Below, one piece after another: positions 16,880 through 28,309 of a DNA stretch of 64,000 nucleotides (the first letter of the stretch is position 1; the number at the start of each line of letters is the position of its first letter). The stretch is taken from positions 248,001 through 312,000 of the forward strand of contig NZ_LZRP01000002.1 in the NCBI RefSeq assembly GCF_001678665.1, written 5' to 3'. The translations under genes and the position numbers were made by a program. The notes under the pieces are model-generated. The model saw only the letters and a program-made list of their open reading frames with translations. It did not search any database and was not told the origin of the DNA. This stretch comes from Erythrobacter sp. QSSC1-22B. Lineage in GTDB: Bacteria; Pseudomonadota; Alphaproteobacteria; Sphingomonadales; Sphingomonadaceae.

Positions 16880-18504
16880 ACCAGTTCGCTGAAGTCGCGG
16901 CCCGCGATCGATTCGAGCACCGCCGCGCGCAATTCGCGCGCCCGGTCGAGCGATATCCCCGAAATCGCGAATTTGCCACCGGCGAGCCCGAGGCTGAGCG
17001 TCGCATAGCCACGCCGCCGCGCGATCGGACCCTGGCTGATCTCGACCGACTGCAGCTTCACCCGCGAGGCGATCGCCAGCCTGGGCGCCAGGAAATTGCG
17101 CCGCAGGAACAGCTGGCTGGCATCGACGCCTGTGGCGACGAAGCGCCAGTTGGCGAATTCCATCGCCGCGATGACGGCAAACCCGGCCAGCGGCAGCAGG
17201 GCGAGCAGTCCCTGCCCCGCCACTGCCAGACCAACCGCCAGCGGAAACATGACCAGACCCGCCATAACCACCTGATCGGTCCGGTACTGGCGGGTCGCCC
17301 TTTGCCAGTCGAGCCCTTCATCCGGCAGATGGAAGCCCGTCACCGCGACGATCGGCGCGATTTCCTTGGCCTGCGCGAAGGGGGCGACGCTGTGATTGGC
17401 CGAACCGCTGTCCTGCGCCAGGCTGACCACCTTGAGTTCGCGCCAGCCGAACCAGCGCCGCACCACGCCGGTGCCCATCCGCAGCGCCTGCACCCGGTGG
17501 ATCGGCATCACCACATCGGTGCGCGTCAGCAGCCCGCGGCGGCGGCGCAGGCCCTTGTCGGTGCGTTCGAGCCGGAAGTCCCATTCGCGTAAACCGGTCC
17601 GGACCAGACCGGTGAGAAAACCAAGCGTGGTGAAAGTCACCACGGCGATGGTCCCGCCGGCGATCTGCGCGGCGACGCCCAGCCCGGCGAGCCAGCGTCC
17701 CGGGCCCGCCAGCCGGTCCTGCCAGGCGTCGAAATCCCACAGGTCGAAGGGGAGCAGGAAATCGAATTGTTGCGCGGCCCCGGCCCCCACCGCGACCACC
17801 GCGAGCGAGAATTCGAACAGTCCGAAGGTCACCACCCGGCGCGGCCCCATCGCGAACAGCGGCGGCAGCGCTTCACAAGTCTCGGCGGGGGCGCCTTCAT
17901 CGGACATGACGACCGCGCCGTCCTTCTGGCTGCGGACCACTTCGCGCAAGCGCTCGCCTTCGGCCTCGGCGAGATAGGACAGCTTGAGCTCGTCCTTGCC
18001 GCCAGCCCCGGTCTCGAACCGCACCTCGACCAGCCCGAACAGGCGCGGGATCAGCTTTTGTTCGAGGCTGACATCCTGGATCCGCTCATAGGGCACCGAA
18101 CGCGCAGCGCGCGAGATCACCCCGCTCTCGACGCGGATGTCGCTGGCGCCGATCCGGTAGGTGAAGCGGTACCAGTTGAGATAGGACAGCGCGGTGCTGA
18201 CCGCGAGAATGGCGAGCACTGCGGGAATGGCGAACAGCAGTCTGGTCGGTTCGCCATCGAGAACCGCATAGGCACCGAATGCCAGCGGGAGCGCGACCTG
18301 CCCGAGCGAGGCGATCGCGCCGACGATGAAGCTCCTGGGGTCGGTGCGTTGGCCGTCGCCCATATCCTCGGCAGCACCATCCTCCTGCCCGGCCGCGACA
18401 GGCAACGGGTCAGGTGACGGGTCAGGTGACGGGTCAGATGACCGGGCAGGTGCCGTAACAGGCACTGTAACAGACCGCTTATCCGGCGGGGGCCGGTCGT
18501 CCAT
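16876..18504 (-). CDS. PH-domain membrane protein, YdbT-like (three bPH2 domains)
   Basis: The protein has 542 residues. Alternating hydrophobic hairpins and bacterial PH-like domains are seen; SVPYERIQDVSLEQKL and VVMPIHRVQALRMG are the family hallmark stretches, and a third copy lies near the C-terminus (LAIASRVKLQSVEISQG). The N-terminus has a Pro-Ser-Asp repeat (SPDP units) encoded by a 12-bp tandem repeat. The ATG at 18504 overlaps the upstream gene's stop (ATGA). YdbS/YdbT pairs are widespread inner-membrane proteins of poorly known function. Confidence 0.88.
   Translation of the reverse strand: MDDRPPPDKRSVTVPVTAPARSSDPSPDPSPDPLPVAAGQEDGAAEDMGDGQRTDPRSFIVGAIASLGQVALPLAFGAYAVLDGEPTRLLFAIPAVLAILAVSTALSYLNWYRFTYRIGASDIRVESGVISRAARSVPYERIQDVSLEQKLIPRLFGLVEVRFETGAGGKDELKLSYLAEAEGERLREVVRSQKDGAVVMSDEGAPAETCEALPPLFAMGPRRVVTFGLFEFSLAVVAVGAGAAQQFDFLLPFDLWDFDAWQDRLAGPGRWLAGLGVAAQIAGGTIAVVTFTTLGFLTGLVRTGLREWDFRLERTDKGLRRRRGLLTRTDVVMPIHRVQALRMGTGVVRRWFGWRELKVVSLAQDSGSANHSVAPFAQAKEIAPIVAVTGFHLPDEGLDWQRATRQYRTDQVVMAGLVMFPLAVGLAVAGQGLLALLPLAGFAVIAAMEFANWRFVATGVDASQLFLRRNFLAPRLAIASRVKLQSVEISQGPIARRRGYATLSLGLAGGKFAISGISLDRARELRAAVLESIAGRDFSELV
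18406..18441. repeat. 12-bp tandem repeat, three copies
   Basis: The unit CGGGTCAGGTGA occurs at 18406-18417 and 18418-18429, then with one change at 18430-18441. It lies in frame in the YdbT-like gene and encodes Ser-Pro-Asp-Pro units, so copy-number changes would keep the frame. Confidence 0.9.
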
Positions 18505-18971
18505 CACAGCGTGTCGCGCCGGATCGCCGCTCGGATCGCGTCGCGCATCGCCAGCGCATCGGCGTGCTTCAGGCCGGGAAGATGGACCGAGGCGTTGTGG
18601 CTGCCCGCGGTGTGCACGGTCAGCGTGGCGATATCGTAGGCGCGTTCCAGCGGACCCTGATCGACATCGATATGCTGCACCCGCCCGAACGGCACCACCG
18701 TGTCCGAATGGAACAGCATGCCCCTGACCACTCGCAGCCGCTCGTCGACCATGACATAGCCGCGCGCCTGCCAGCGGCGCTGAGGCAAGCGCAGCAGGAT
18801 GGCCGCAGCGAGCAGCAGATAGGGGATCACGACGACACCGTTCCAGCCCGGGATCGCCACCTCGGCGGCGATCGTCGGGACCAGCAGGATCGCCAGCCAG
18901 ACCGCGGTCACGATCCGCATCACCGACCTATAGGCGGGGTCCAGCGGGGTTAGCGGGTCGTTATCATCCAT
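18504..18971 (-). CDS. PH-domain membrane protein, YdbS-like
   Basis: The protein has 155 residues. Two hydrophobic segments (around 20-60 after MRIVTAVWLAILLVPTIA) are followed by a bPH2 domain: YVMVDERLRVVRGMLFHSDT, then VVPFGRVQHIDVDQGPLERA. It forms a translationally coupled pair with the larger PH-domain protein downstream. The ATG at 18971 (MDDNDP) was preferred to a GTG 24 bases upstream. Function in the envelope is unknown. Confidence 0.88.
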   Translation of the reverse strand: MDDNDPLTPLDPAYRSVMRIVTAVWLAILLVPTIAAEVAIPGWNGVVVIPYLLLAAAILLRLPQRRWQARGYVMVDERLRVVRGMLFHSDTVVPFGRVQHIDVDQGPLERAYDIATLTVHTAGSHNASVHLPGLKHADALAMRDAIRAAIRRDTL

Positions 18972-19004
18972 TGGCGTCCTATCTAGGCAATACACTCGCG
19001 CGAA

Positions 19005-20174
19005 TCAACGCCGCTGGTCGAACCGTCTGCCGATCATCGCGGCGGTGATGTTGGTCTTCTGGACATCGATCGCGCCGCCCGCGATTCCCCAGGCGAACCC
19101 GTCGCGAAGCCGCTGCTCCATGCCGTATTCCTTGTGATAGCCGTAGCCGCCCATCACCTGCATCCCCTGCGCGGTGACCTCGCGGACGATCTCGTTGGCA
19201 TAGCATTTCGCCACGCTGCTCTCGAAAACCGAGGGCAGCCCGTTGGCCTCCTCGGAGGAGTTCACCACCGCGCGATAGATCAGCAGCCGCGCGGCCTCGA
19301 CCCGCATCGCCATCTCCGCGAGTTTCAATTGCACGCCCTGAAAATCGACGATCGGCTTGCCGAAGGCCTTGCGCTCCTGCGTGTAGGCGATCGCCTGATC
19401 GAGCGCGGCCTGCGCTAGACCAAGGCTCTGCGTCGCATTGCCGCAGCGCTCGAGCCCGAAGGCCTGCATCAGCTGGCCGAACCCACCCGCGCCGATCACC
19501 AGATTGTCTTTGGGCACCTTCACATCGTCGAACAGGATGTCGCGGGTCTCGATCCCGCGAAAGCCCATCAGCTCCTCGCGCGCGCCGAACGAGACCCCGT
19601 CCAGTTCCTTGTCGACCAGCAGCGCGCCGATGCCCTTGGCAGCCGGTTCGTCCGACAGCCGACAATAGGTGACGTAATAGCGCGCATGCCCCGCACCGCT
19701 GGTCCAGCGCTTGGTGCCGTTGAGCAGATAATGATCGCCCTGGTCGCTGGCATGGGTGGTCAGCTCGGTCAGCGCGGTCCCGGCATCGGGTTCGGACATC
19801 GACACCGCCACCGTCGCTTCGCCTGCGGTGACCTGCGGGATGATCCGTTGCTTGAGTTCCTCGGAGCCGAATCGCTCGAGCGTGCGCACCGGCCCGACCA
19901 GCGCCTCGAACACCGGGAACGCGACCGCGTTGGAGATCATCGCGAATTGTTCGAGCACGAGGATCGCCTCGAAATGGCCCAGCCCCAGACCGCCATATTG
20001 CTCGGGCAGATTGACCCCGAGGAACCCCATCTCGCCGTAACGGCGGACCATCTCGGCGGGGACCGAGAAATCCTTCGCCTCCATCTCGCGCGCCAGCTCG
20101 GGCAGTTCGTTCTGCGCGAATTTGCGCGCGCTGTCCTGAAGCTCGCGCTGCTGTTCGGTAAGCTGGAAATGCAT
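19005..20174 (-). CDS. Acyl-CoA dehydrogenase family protein
   Basis: The protein has 389 residues, the usual length. FAD enzymes of this family introduce a double bond into acyl-CoA thioesters and pass electrons to the electron-transfer flavoprotein, whose genes lie at 33.0-34.8 kb. Seen are the FAD-domain stretches VAVSMSEPDAGTALTELTT, LNGTKRWTSGA, GNATQSLGLAQAALDQA and the C-terminal VMGGYGYHKEYGMEQRLRD. The catalytic Glu is not obvious in the standard place (GGYGYHKE). Start chosen at ATG 20174 (MHFQLTEQQRELQD). Substrate chain length unknown. Confidence 0.92.
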   Translation of the reverse strand: MHFQLTEQQRELQDSARKFAQNELPELAREMEAKDFSVPAEMVRRYGEMGFLGVNLPEQYGGLGLGHFEAILVLEQFAMISNAVAFPVFEALVGPVRTLERFGSEELKQRIIPQVTAGEATVAVSMSEPDAGTALTELTTHASDQGDHYLLNGTKRWTSGAGHARYYVTYCRLSDEPAAKGIGALLVDKELDGVSFGAREELMGFRGIETRDILFDDVKVPKDNLVIGAGGFGQLMQAFGLERCGNATQSLGLAQAALDQAIAYTQERKAFGKPIVDFQGVQLKLAEMAMRVEAARLLIYRAVVNSSEEANGLPSVFESSVAKCYANEIVREVTAQGMQVMGGYGYHKEYGMEQRLRDGFAWGIAGGAIDVQKTNITAAMIGRRFDQRR

Positions 20175-20229
20175 GCCGGCTGTGTCCTCCCTCAAGTCCG
20201 GGCGGACAGGTGGCGCAGCGCGCCGCATT

Positions 20230-20253
20230 GCGCAAGCGCCTCCGCGCTTGCGC
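20230..20253. repeat. 9-bp perfect inverted repeat near tRNA-Thr
   Basis: GCGCAAGCG (20230-20238) and CGCTTGCGC (20245-20253) flank a 6-base loop, 29 bases beyond the tRNA-Thr 3' end and 56 bp before the acyl-CoA dehydrogenase start. No T-run follows, so it may be a processing or termination hairpin for the tRNA transcript, or a scattered palindromic repeat. Confidence 0.45.
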
Positions 20254-20281
20254 CGGCATCGAGCCAAATCGGTTGGGATAA

Positions 20282-20356
20282 TGGTGCTGCTGGGGAGGAT
20301 TGAACTCCCGACCTCGTCATTACCAATGACGCGCTCTACCACTGAGCTACAGCAGC
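20282..20356 (-). tRNA. tRNA-Thr (anticodon GGT)
   Basis: Minus strand: acceptor stem GCTGCTG pairs with CAGCAGC, followed by discriminator A and encoded CCA. The anticodon arm is CGTCA-TTGGTAA-TGACG, anticodon GGT. The T arm is GGGAG-TTCAATC-CTCCC. Length is 75 bases with CCA. Confidence 0.97.
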
Positions 20357-20470
20357 ACGGAACCTGCCCCGAAAACCGGGGAATGCAGGAGGCGCGCGCT
20401 ATTGTCAGAGCCGGACCCAATGTCAAGCGATGCTTGAGCTTGGCGCGCTTCGCGGTCACAGACAGACACG

Positions 20471-20611
20471 ATGGAAAAGCCCGACAGAAAAGCGACGCGC
20501 GAGGAACGGCTTGCTGCGCAATTGCGCGCGAACCTGCGCCGCCGCAAGGCCCAGGCGCGCCAGCAGACCGATTCGGACGTGGTGCTTCCAAAACCCGATC
20601 CGGGCGGCTAA
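20471..20611 (+). CDS. Small basic hypothetical protein (46 residues)
   Basis: ATG to TAA encodes 46 residues rich in Arg, Lys and Gln: KATREERLAAQLRANLRRRK is a strongly amphipathic helix, followed by a polar Pro-ending tail. The gene lies between tRNA-Thr and gpmA in the same direction as gpmA, 34 bp before it. Small proteins of this look are common in sphingomonad genomes, to my recollection, but I cannot confirm it. No clear Shine-Dalgarno sequence is seen (only ACACG before the ATG). Function unknown. Confidence 0.55.
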   Translation: MEKPDRKATREERLAAQLRANLRRRKAQARQQTDSDVVLPKPDPGG

Positions 20612-20645
20612 CGAAACCCGCTCCTAGGATTTGCCCGGAGCCTCA

Positions 20646-21335
20646 ATGCCCAAACTCATTCTCGTTCGTCACGGCCAGAGCGAATGGAACCTCGCCAACC
20701 GCTTCACCGGCTGGTGGGATGTCGGCCTGACCGAAAAGGGCGTCGAAGAGGCCATCGCCGCGGGCCGCCTGCTCGCCGAGCGCGAGTTGCTGCCGACCGT
20801 CGCCTTCACCTCCTACCAGTCGCGGGCGATCAAGACGCTCAACCTCGCGCTCGAGGCCTGCGACCGGCTGTGGATCCCGGTGACCAAGGACTGGCGGCTC
20901 AACGAACGGCATTACGGCGGGCTGACCGGGCTCGACAAGCAGGAGACGCGCGAGAAATACGGCGACGAGCAGGTGCATATCTGGCGGCGCAGCTTCGATG
21001 TGCCCCCGCCCGAGATGGAAGCAGGCAGCGAGTTCGATCTCTCCGACGATCCGCGCTATGCCGGGGTGCCGGTGCCGCGCGCCGAAAGCCTCGCGCTCAC
21101 CATCGAACGCGTGCTGCCCTATTGGGAAAGCGAAATCCTGCCGGTGCTGTCGAGCGGCGAAACGGTGCTGATCTCGGCGCATGGCAATTCGCTGCGCGCG
21201 CTGGTGAAGCATCTCTCGGGCATCTCCGACGAGGCGATCACGGGCCTGGAGATTCCCACCGGCCAGCCGATCGTCTACGAGTTCGGCGACAATCTGCGCC
21301 CCTCGCGCGAACGCTATTACCTCAAGGACGCGTGA
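20646..21335 (+). CDS. gpmA: 2,3-bisphosphoglycerate-dependent phosphoglycerate mutase
   Basis: The protein has 229 residues. It interconverts 3- and 2-phosphoglycerate in glycolysis. [18 protein letters not shown] carries the phospho-histidine (His 9 region); RALPW-type regions are seen as [16 protein letters not shown], and [14 protein letters not shown] holds the second catalytic His. The start MPKLIL at 20646 was chosen over an ATG 15 bases upstream because the family begins there. It opens a plus-strand run of eight genes up to 28294. Confidence 0.95.
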   Translation: MPKLILVRHGQSEWNLANRFTGWWDVGLTEKGVEEAIAAGRLLAERELLPTVAFTSYQSRAIKTLNLALEACDRLWIPVTKDWRLNERHYGGLTGLDKQETREKYGDEQVHIWRRSFDVPPPEMEAGSEFDLSDDPRYAGVPVPRAESLALTIERVLPYWESEILPVLSSGETVLISAHGNSLRALVKHLSGISDEAITGLEIPTGQPIVYEFGDNLRPSRERYYLKDA

Positions 21336-21337
21336 CC

Positions 21338-21825
21338 ATGGCGCAGGATGCGAAAGTGGCGATCGTCATGGGCAGCCAGTCCGACTGGCCGACGATGCAG
21401 AATTGCGCCGCGGTTCTGAAGGAGCTCGAGGTCGCCACCGATGTGCGGATCGTCTCGGCGCACCGCACTCCCGACAGGATGTATGATTTCGCGCGCCAGG
21501 CCGAGGGCGACGGCATCAGCGTGATCATCGCCGGTGCGGGCGGCGCGGCGCATCTGCCCGGCATGATCGCGGCGCTGACCCATCTGCCGGTGCTGGGCGT
21601 ACCGGTGCAGTCGCGCGCGCTGAGCGGTCAGGACAGCCTGCTCTCGATCGTCCAGATGCCAGCCGGGGTCCCGGTCGGGACGCTGGCGATCGGCGAGGCG
21701 GGCGCGACCAACGCCGGGCTGCTCGCCGCGAGCATTCTGGCGGGTAGCGACGCGGCATTGACCGAACGGCTCAAGGCCTGGCGGCAGGCGCGCAGCGACG
21801 CGGTGGCGGAACGGCCGCAGGACTG

Positions 21826-21826
<1 letters not shown>
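21338..21826 (+). CDS. purE: 5-(Carboxyamino)imidazole ribonucleotide mutase
   Basis: The protein has 162 residues. It converts N5-CAIR to CAIR in purine synthesis, right after PurK. Class I motifs are present: [34 protein letters not shown] and [15 protein letters not shown]. It starts 2 bp after the gpmA stop, and its TGA shares one base with the purK ATG (TGATG). Confidence 0.97.
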
Positions 21827-24319
<2,493 letters not shown>

Positions 24320-24417
24320 GTTGCGCGCTTCGGCACGGGTTTCGCCCTAAACCGCCCTGCAGAACCCGCGCGCGAACAAATTGCTCAAACCGCGCGCCCC
24401 GGCTAAGGCCCGCCGCC

Positions 24418-27351
24418 ATGACCGAACCGCGCGATTACCGAGATACCGTCTTCCTGCCGAAGACCGATTTCCCCATGAAGGCCGGGCTGCCGCAAAAGGA
24501 GCCGGGTATCCTCGCGCGCTGGCAGCAGGAGAAGCTCTACGAGGAGCTGCGCGCGGCCCGCGCGGGGCGCGAGAAATTCATCCTTCACGATGGCCCGCCC
24601 TACGCGAATGGCGACATTCATGTCGGCCACGCGCTCAACCATGTGCTCAAGGACATGGTCTGCCGCACGCAGACGCTGCTGGGCAAGGATGCACCCTATG
24701 TTCCGGGCTGGGATTGCCACGGCCTGCCGATCGAGTGGAAGGTCGAGGAGCAGTATCGCAAGAAGAAGCTCAACAAGGACGAGGTCCCCGCGGCCGAGTT
24801 CCGCGCCGAATGCCGCGCCTATGCGCAAAAATGGGTGGATGTGCAGCGCGAACAGCTCAAGCGGCTGGGCATCCTTGGCGATTGGGACAATCCCTATCTG
24901 ACGATGGACCCGCAGGCCGAAGGCACGATCGTCGCCGAGCTGATGAAGTTTGCCGAGAGCGGCAATCTTTACCGCGGGTCGAAACCGATCATGTGGTCGC
25001 CGGTCGAAAAGACCGCGCTGGCCGAAGCCGAGATCGAATACGAGGACCTGACCGACAGCCCGCAGATCGACGTGGCGTTCGAGATTGTTGAATCGGCGGT
25101 GCCTGAACTGGTCGGCGCCTATGCGGTGATCTGGACGACGACGCCTTGGACGATCCCGGTCAACCAGGCTTTGGCTTATGGACCGGATGTTGCCTATGAA
25201 CTTCTGAACGCGAGCGACGGCAATACGTATCTCGTTGCCCATGAACTTCGCGACGAATTCCTAGAGCGGACTGGACTTCGGGTGGTCGATGCTCCGGGTC
25301 AGCCAGACATTGGTTCAGCCAACGATGTGGTCGACTGGATGGATGCTCACACGGTAACTGGGTCAAAACTTGCAGGGACCAAGGCTCGCCACCCCATGCA
25401 CCACCTCGGCGGGTTCTACGAAACACTCCGCCCCCTCCTCGCGGGCGATTTCGTCACCACCGACAGCGGAACCGGCCTTGTTCACATGTCCCCCGATCAC
25501 GGCGAGGACGATTTCGATCTGTGCAAGGCGAATGGCCTCAACCCGGTGTTCGCGGTCGATGACAGCGGGCTGTATCGCGACGACTGGCCGTGGCTCGGCG
25601 GGGATGACGAGCGCCGCCGCTCGGTCATCAACAAGCCCTTCAACGCGCCCGACGGACCGATCTGCAACGATCTGCGCGAAGCGGGTGCGCTGCTCAGCGC
25701 CAGCGGCGATTACCGGCATTCCTACCCGCATTCGTGGCGGTCCAAGGCCAAGGTGATCTATCGCTGCACACCCCAGTGGTTCGTGCCGATGGACCGCCCC
25801 ATGGAGTGGATCGAACCCAAGAGCAAAGCCGACAAGAGCTGGGAAAGCGAAGGCGGGGCGATCGATCCCGCCGAAGAAGGCCTCTGCGATTCCCCCACCC
25901 TGCGCGGGCGGGCGCTGGAGGAAATCCAGCGGGTCGAGTTCATCCCCCAGAAGGGCGAACGCCGCATCGGCTCGATGGTCGAGGGCCGCCCCGACTGGGT
26001 GCTGTCGCGCCAGCGCGCCTGGGGTGTGCCGATCACGTTGTTCGTGAAGCCCGACGGCAGCTATCTGCAGGACCCGGAGGTCAACGCGCGGATCGTCGCC
26101 GCCATCGGCACCGAAGGCGTCGATGCCTGGGACGAGAGCCGCAAGGCCGAATATCTCGGCGCCGATCACGATCCCGCTGACTGGGACATGGTCACCGATA
26201 TTCTCGATGTCTGGTTCGATTCAGGCTGCACGCATGCATTCGTGCTGGAAAGCGGGCGCTGGCCCGCGCTGCAATGGCCCGCCGATCTCTATCTCGAAGG
26301 TTCGGACCAGCATCGCGGCTGGTTCCAGTCCTCGCTGATGGAAAGCTGCGCCACCCGCGGCCGCGCGCCCTACGATCGGGTGCTGACCCATGGCTTCACG
26401 ATGGACAGCCAGGGCAAGAAGATGTCCAAGAGCCTTGGCAACACCATCGATCCCTTGAAGGTGATGGAGCAATATGGCGCGGATATCATCCGGCTGTGGG
26501 CGCTGAGCGTCGACTACACCGAGGATCACCGTATCGGCGACGAGATCCTCAAGGGCGTGGCCGACCAGTATCGCAAGCTCAGGAACACCTTCCGTTACCT
26601 GCTTGGCGCGCTCGACGGCTTCGTCGGCGATATGGGCGATGCGGGCGAGGTGCCCGAGCTGGAACGCTATGTCCTGGCGCTGCTCGCCGAGCTCGACGGA
26701 AAGCTGCGCACTGCCGCGCTGGCATACGATTTTAACGCTTACACCCGCCTGCTGGTCGATTTCTGCAACGAGGATCTCTCGGCGTTCTACTTCGATATCC
26801 GCAAGGATTGCCTCTATTGCGATGGCGAGGACAGCACCCGGCGCAACGCCTATCGCACCGTGCTCGACCTGCTGTTCCACGCGCTGGTGCGCTACGCCGC
26901 GCCGGTGCTGGTCTTCAGCGCCGAGGAGGTGTGGCAGACGCGCTACCCGGCAGCACCCGGCGAGGACGGCGGCAGCGTCCATTTGCTCGAATGGCCGGTG
27001 GTGCCCGGCGTCGCTGCAGACCAGAGCCGCTGGGAAGCCTTGCGCGAGCTTCGCGAGGACGTGATGGAGGCGATCGAGCCGCTGCGGCGCGAGAAGGTGA
27101 TCCGCTCTGGGCTCGAGGCCGATGTCGTGGTGCCCGCCGCGCGCGTGCCCGCGGGCTTCGACGAGGCGGCGTTGGCCGAACTGTTCATCACCGCGTCAGT
27201 GACGACTGGCGATAGCGACGAAGTGACAGTGACCCGCACCTCGGACAACAAATGCGGCCGCTGCTGGCGGCTGCTCCCCAGCGTGGCCGAGGATGGCGCG
27301 CTGTGCGATCGTTGCGAGGATGTCGTCTCCCAGCTGGATGGTGTGGCATGA
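24418..27351 (+). CDS. ileS: Isoleucyl-tRNA synthetase
   Basis: The protein has 977 residues. It charges tRNA-Ile in the cytoplasm. Class I signatures are HVGH (residues 68-71) and KMSKS (668-672); the editing domain has TTTPWTIP (near 240) and GTGLVHMSPDHGEDDF. The C-terminal zinc site is CGRCWRLL...CDRCED. Start chosen at ATG 24418 (MTEPRDYRDTVFLPKTDFP). A segment of the editing domain (about 25087-25420) uses clearly different codons from the rest. lspA follows with an ATGA overlap, a common bacterial pairing. Confidence 0.98.
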   Translation: MTEPRDYRDTVFLPKTDFPMKAGLPQKEPGILARWQQEKLYEELRAARAGREKFILHDGPPYANGDIHVGHALNHVLKDMVCRTQTLLGKDAPYVPGWDCHGLPIEWKVEEQYRKKKLNKDEVPAAEFRAECRAYAQKWVDVQREQLKRLGILGDWDNPYLTMDPQAEGTIVAELMKFAESGNLYRGSKPIMWSPVEKTALAEAEIEYEDLTDSPQIDVAFEIVESAVPELVGAYAVIWTTTPWTIPVNQALAYGPDVAYELLNASDGNTYLVAHELRDEFLERTGLRVVDAPGQPDIGSANDVVDWMDAHTVTGSKLAGTKARHPMHHLGGFYETLRPLLAGDFVTTDSGTGLVHMSPDHGEDDFDLCKANGLNPVFAVDDSGLYRDDWPWLGGDDERRRSVINKPFNAPDGPICNDLREAGALLSASGDYRHSYPHSWRSKAKVIYRCTPQWFVPMDRPMEWIEPKSKADKSWESEGGAIDPAEEGLCDSPTLRGRALEEIQRVEFIPQKGERRIGSMVEGRPDWVLSRQRAWGVPITLFVKPDGSYLQDPEVNARIVAAIGTEGVDAWDESRKAEYLGADHDPADWDMVTDILDVWFDSGCTHAFVLESGRWPALQWPADLYLEGSDQHRGWFQSSLMESCATRGRAPYDRVLTHGFTMDSQGKKMSKSLGNTIDPLKVMEQYGADIIRLWALSVDYTEDHRIGDEILKGVADQYRKLRNTFRYLLGALDGFVGDMGDAGEVPELERYVLALLAELDGKLRTAALAYDFNAYTRLLVDFCNEDLSAFYFDIRKDCLYCDGEDSTRRNAYRTVLDLLFHALVRYAAPVLVFSAEEVWQTRYPAAPGEDGGSVHLLEWPVVPGVAADQSRWEALRELREDVMEAIEPLRREKVIRSGLEADVVVPAARVPAGFDEAALAELFITASVTTGDSDEVTVTRTSDNKCGRCWRLLPSVAEDGALCDRCEDVVSQLDGVA

Positions 27352-27887
27352 GCCGGACTTTGCGCAACCGCCTGATCGGCTGCTTTATCGCACTGGGCAT
27401 CTTCGCGGTCGACCAGTGGACCAAATGGCTGGTGACCGAGCGGCTCGGGATCGACCGGGTCGGCGATGCAATGGAGCTGCTGCCGTTCTTCGATCTGCGT
27501 TTCACCCGCAATTTCGGCGTTTCGCTGGGCATGTTCGAGGCAACCAGCCCCGAGGCGCGCTGGGCGCTGGTCGGGGTGACCGCGCTGATCGCGCTGGTGG
27601 TGACGGTGTGGATGCTGCGCGAGAAGCTGCTCGGAGAGATCTTCGGGCTGGCGCTGATCCTCGGCGGGGCGCTGGGCAATATCCGCGACCGCTACGATCT
27701 GGGCTATGTCGTCGATTTCGCCGATCTGCATTTCGGCGAGTTCCGGCCCTTCCTGATCTTCAACGTCGCCGATGCGGCGATCACGATCGGCGTGGTGATT
27801 ATCCTTGCCCGCGCCTTTCTCATACGCGACAATGTCGACGACCTGATGGATGAAACGGCGCCTTCCGCCGCGGAGAAGACTTCATGA
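27348..27887 (+). CDS. lspA: Lipoprotein signal peptidase (signal peptidase II)
   Basis: The protein has 179 residues with four membrane helices. It cleaves the signal peptide of prolipoproteins before the lipidated Cys at the inner membrane. Motifs: DQWTKWLV in helix 1, TRNFGVSLGMF, GGALGNIRDRYDLGYVVDF and FNVADAAITIG, with the two catalytic Asp residues in the last two. It sits between ileS and a lipoprotein gene, overlapping both by 4 bp. Confidence 0.97.
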   Translation: MSRTLRNRLIGCFIALGIFAVDQWTKWLVTERLGIDRVGDAMELLPFFDLRFTRNFGVSLGMFEATSPEARWALVGVTALIALVVTVWMLREKLLGEIFGLALILGGALGNIRDRYDLGYVVDFADLHFGEFRPFLIFNVADAAITIGVVIILARAFLIRDNVDDLMDETAPSAAEKTS

Positions 27888-28294
27888 CCAAGCATCGTAC
27901 CCTCGCCCTGCTCGCCGTTTCGGCGACCATGCTGTCCGCATGCGGCGGTGGCGGCTTCCTCAACCGCGACCGGCCCGACGAATTCGCGGTCCAGCGCCAG
28001 GCGCCGCTGGTGGTGCCGCCCGATTTCAACCTCGTGCCGCCTGCTCCGGGCGCCCCGCGCCCGTCCGAAGGCACCGCTTCGGAACAGGCGCTCGAAGCGC
28101 TGTTCGGCGGACCGGCAGCGCGCAGCGCAGTCGAAACCAGCGTGCTAGACCGCGCCGGAGCTGCGGCTCCCGGTATCCGCTCTTCGGTGGGCGATGCTGA
28201 GACCAACACCGTCGCCAAGGGCCGCGTGACCCGCGACATCATCGCCGCACCCGAAGGCGATGGCGCCGGCGCGCAGGCGGTCATCCCAGGCTAA
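27884..28294 (+). CDS. DUF3035-type lipoprotein
   Basis: The protein has 136 residues. The signal peptide ends in lipobox MLSAC, giving a lipidated N-terminus. The stretch RPDEFAVQRQAPLVVPPDF is the hallmark of the DUF3035 family, which in alphaproteobacteria often follows lspA. The remainder is Ala/Gly/Pro-rich and low in complexity. Function unknown. It overlaps lspA by 4 bp and ends the gpmA-to-lipoprotein run. Confidence 0.88.
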   Translation: MTKHRTLALLAVSATMLSACGGGGFLNRDRPDEFAVQRQAPLVVPPDFNLVPPAPGAPRPSEGTASEQALEALFGGPAARSAVETSVLDRAGAAAPGIRSSVGDAETNTVAKGRVTRDIIAAPEGDGAGAQAVIPG

Positions 28295-28309
28295 GGTTAC
28301 TGGCGGGGA

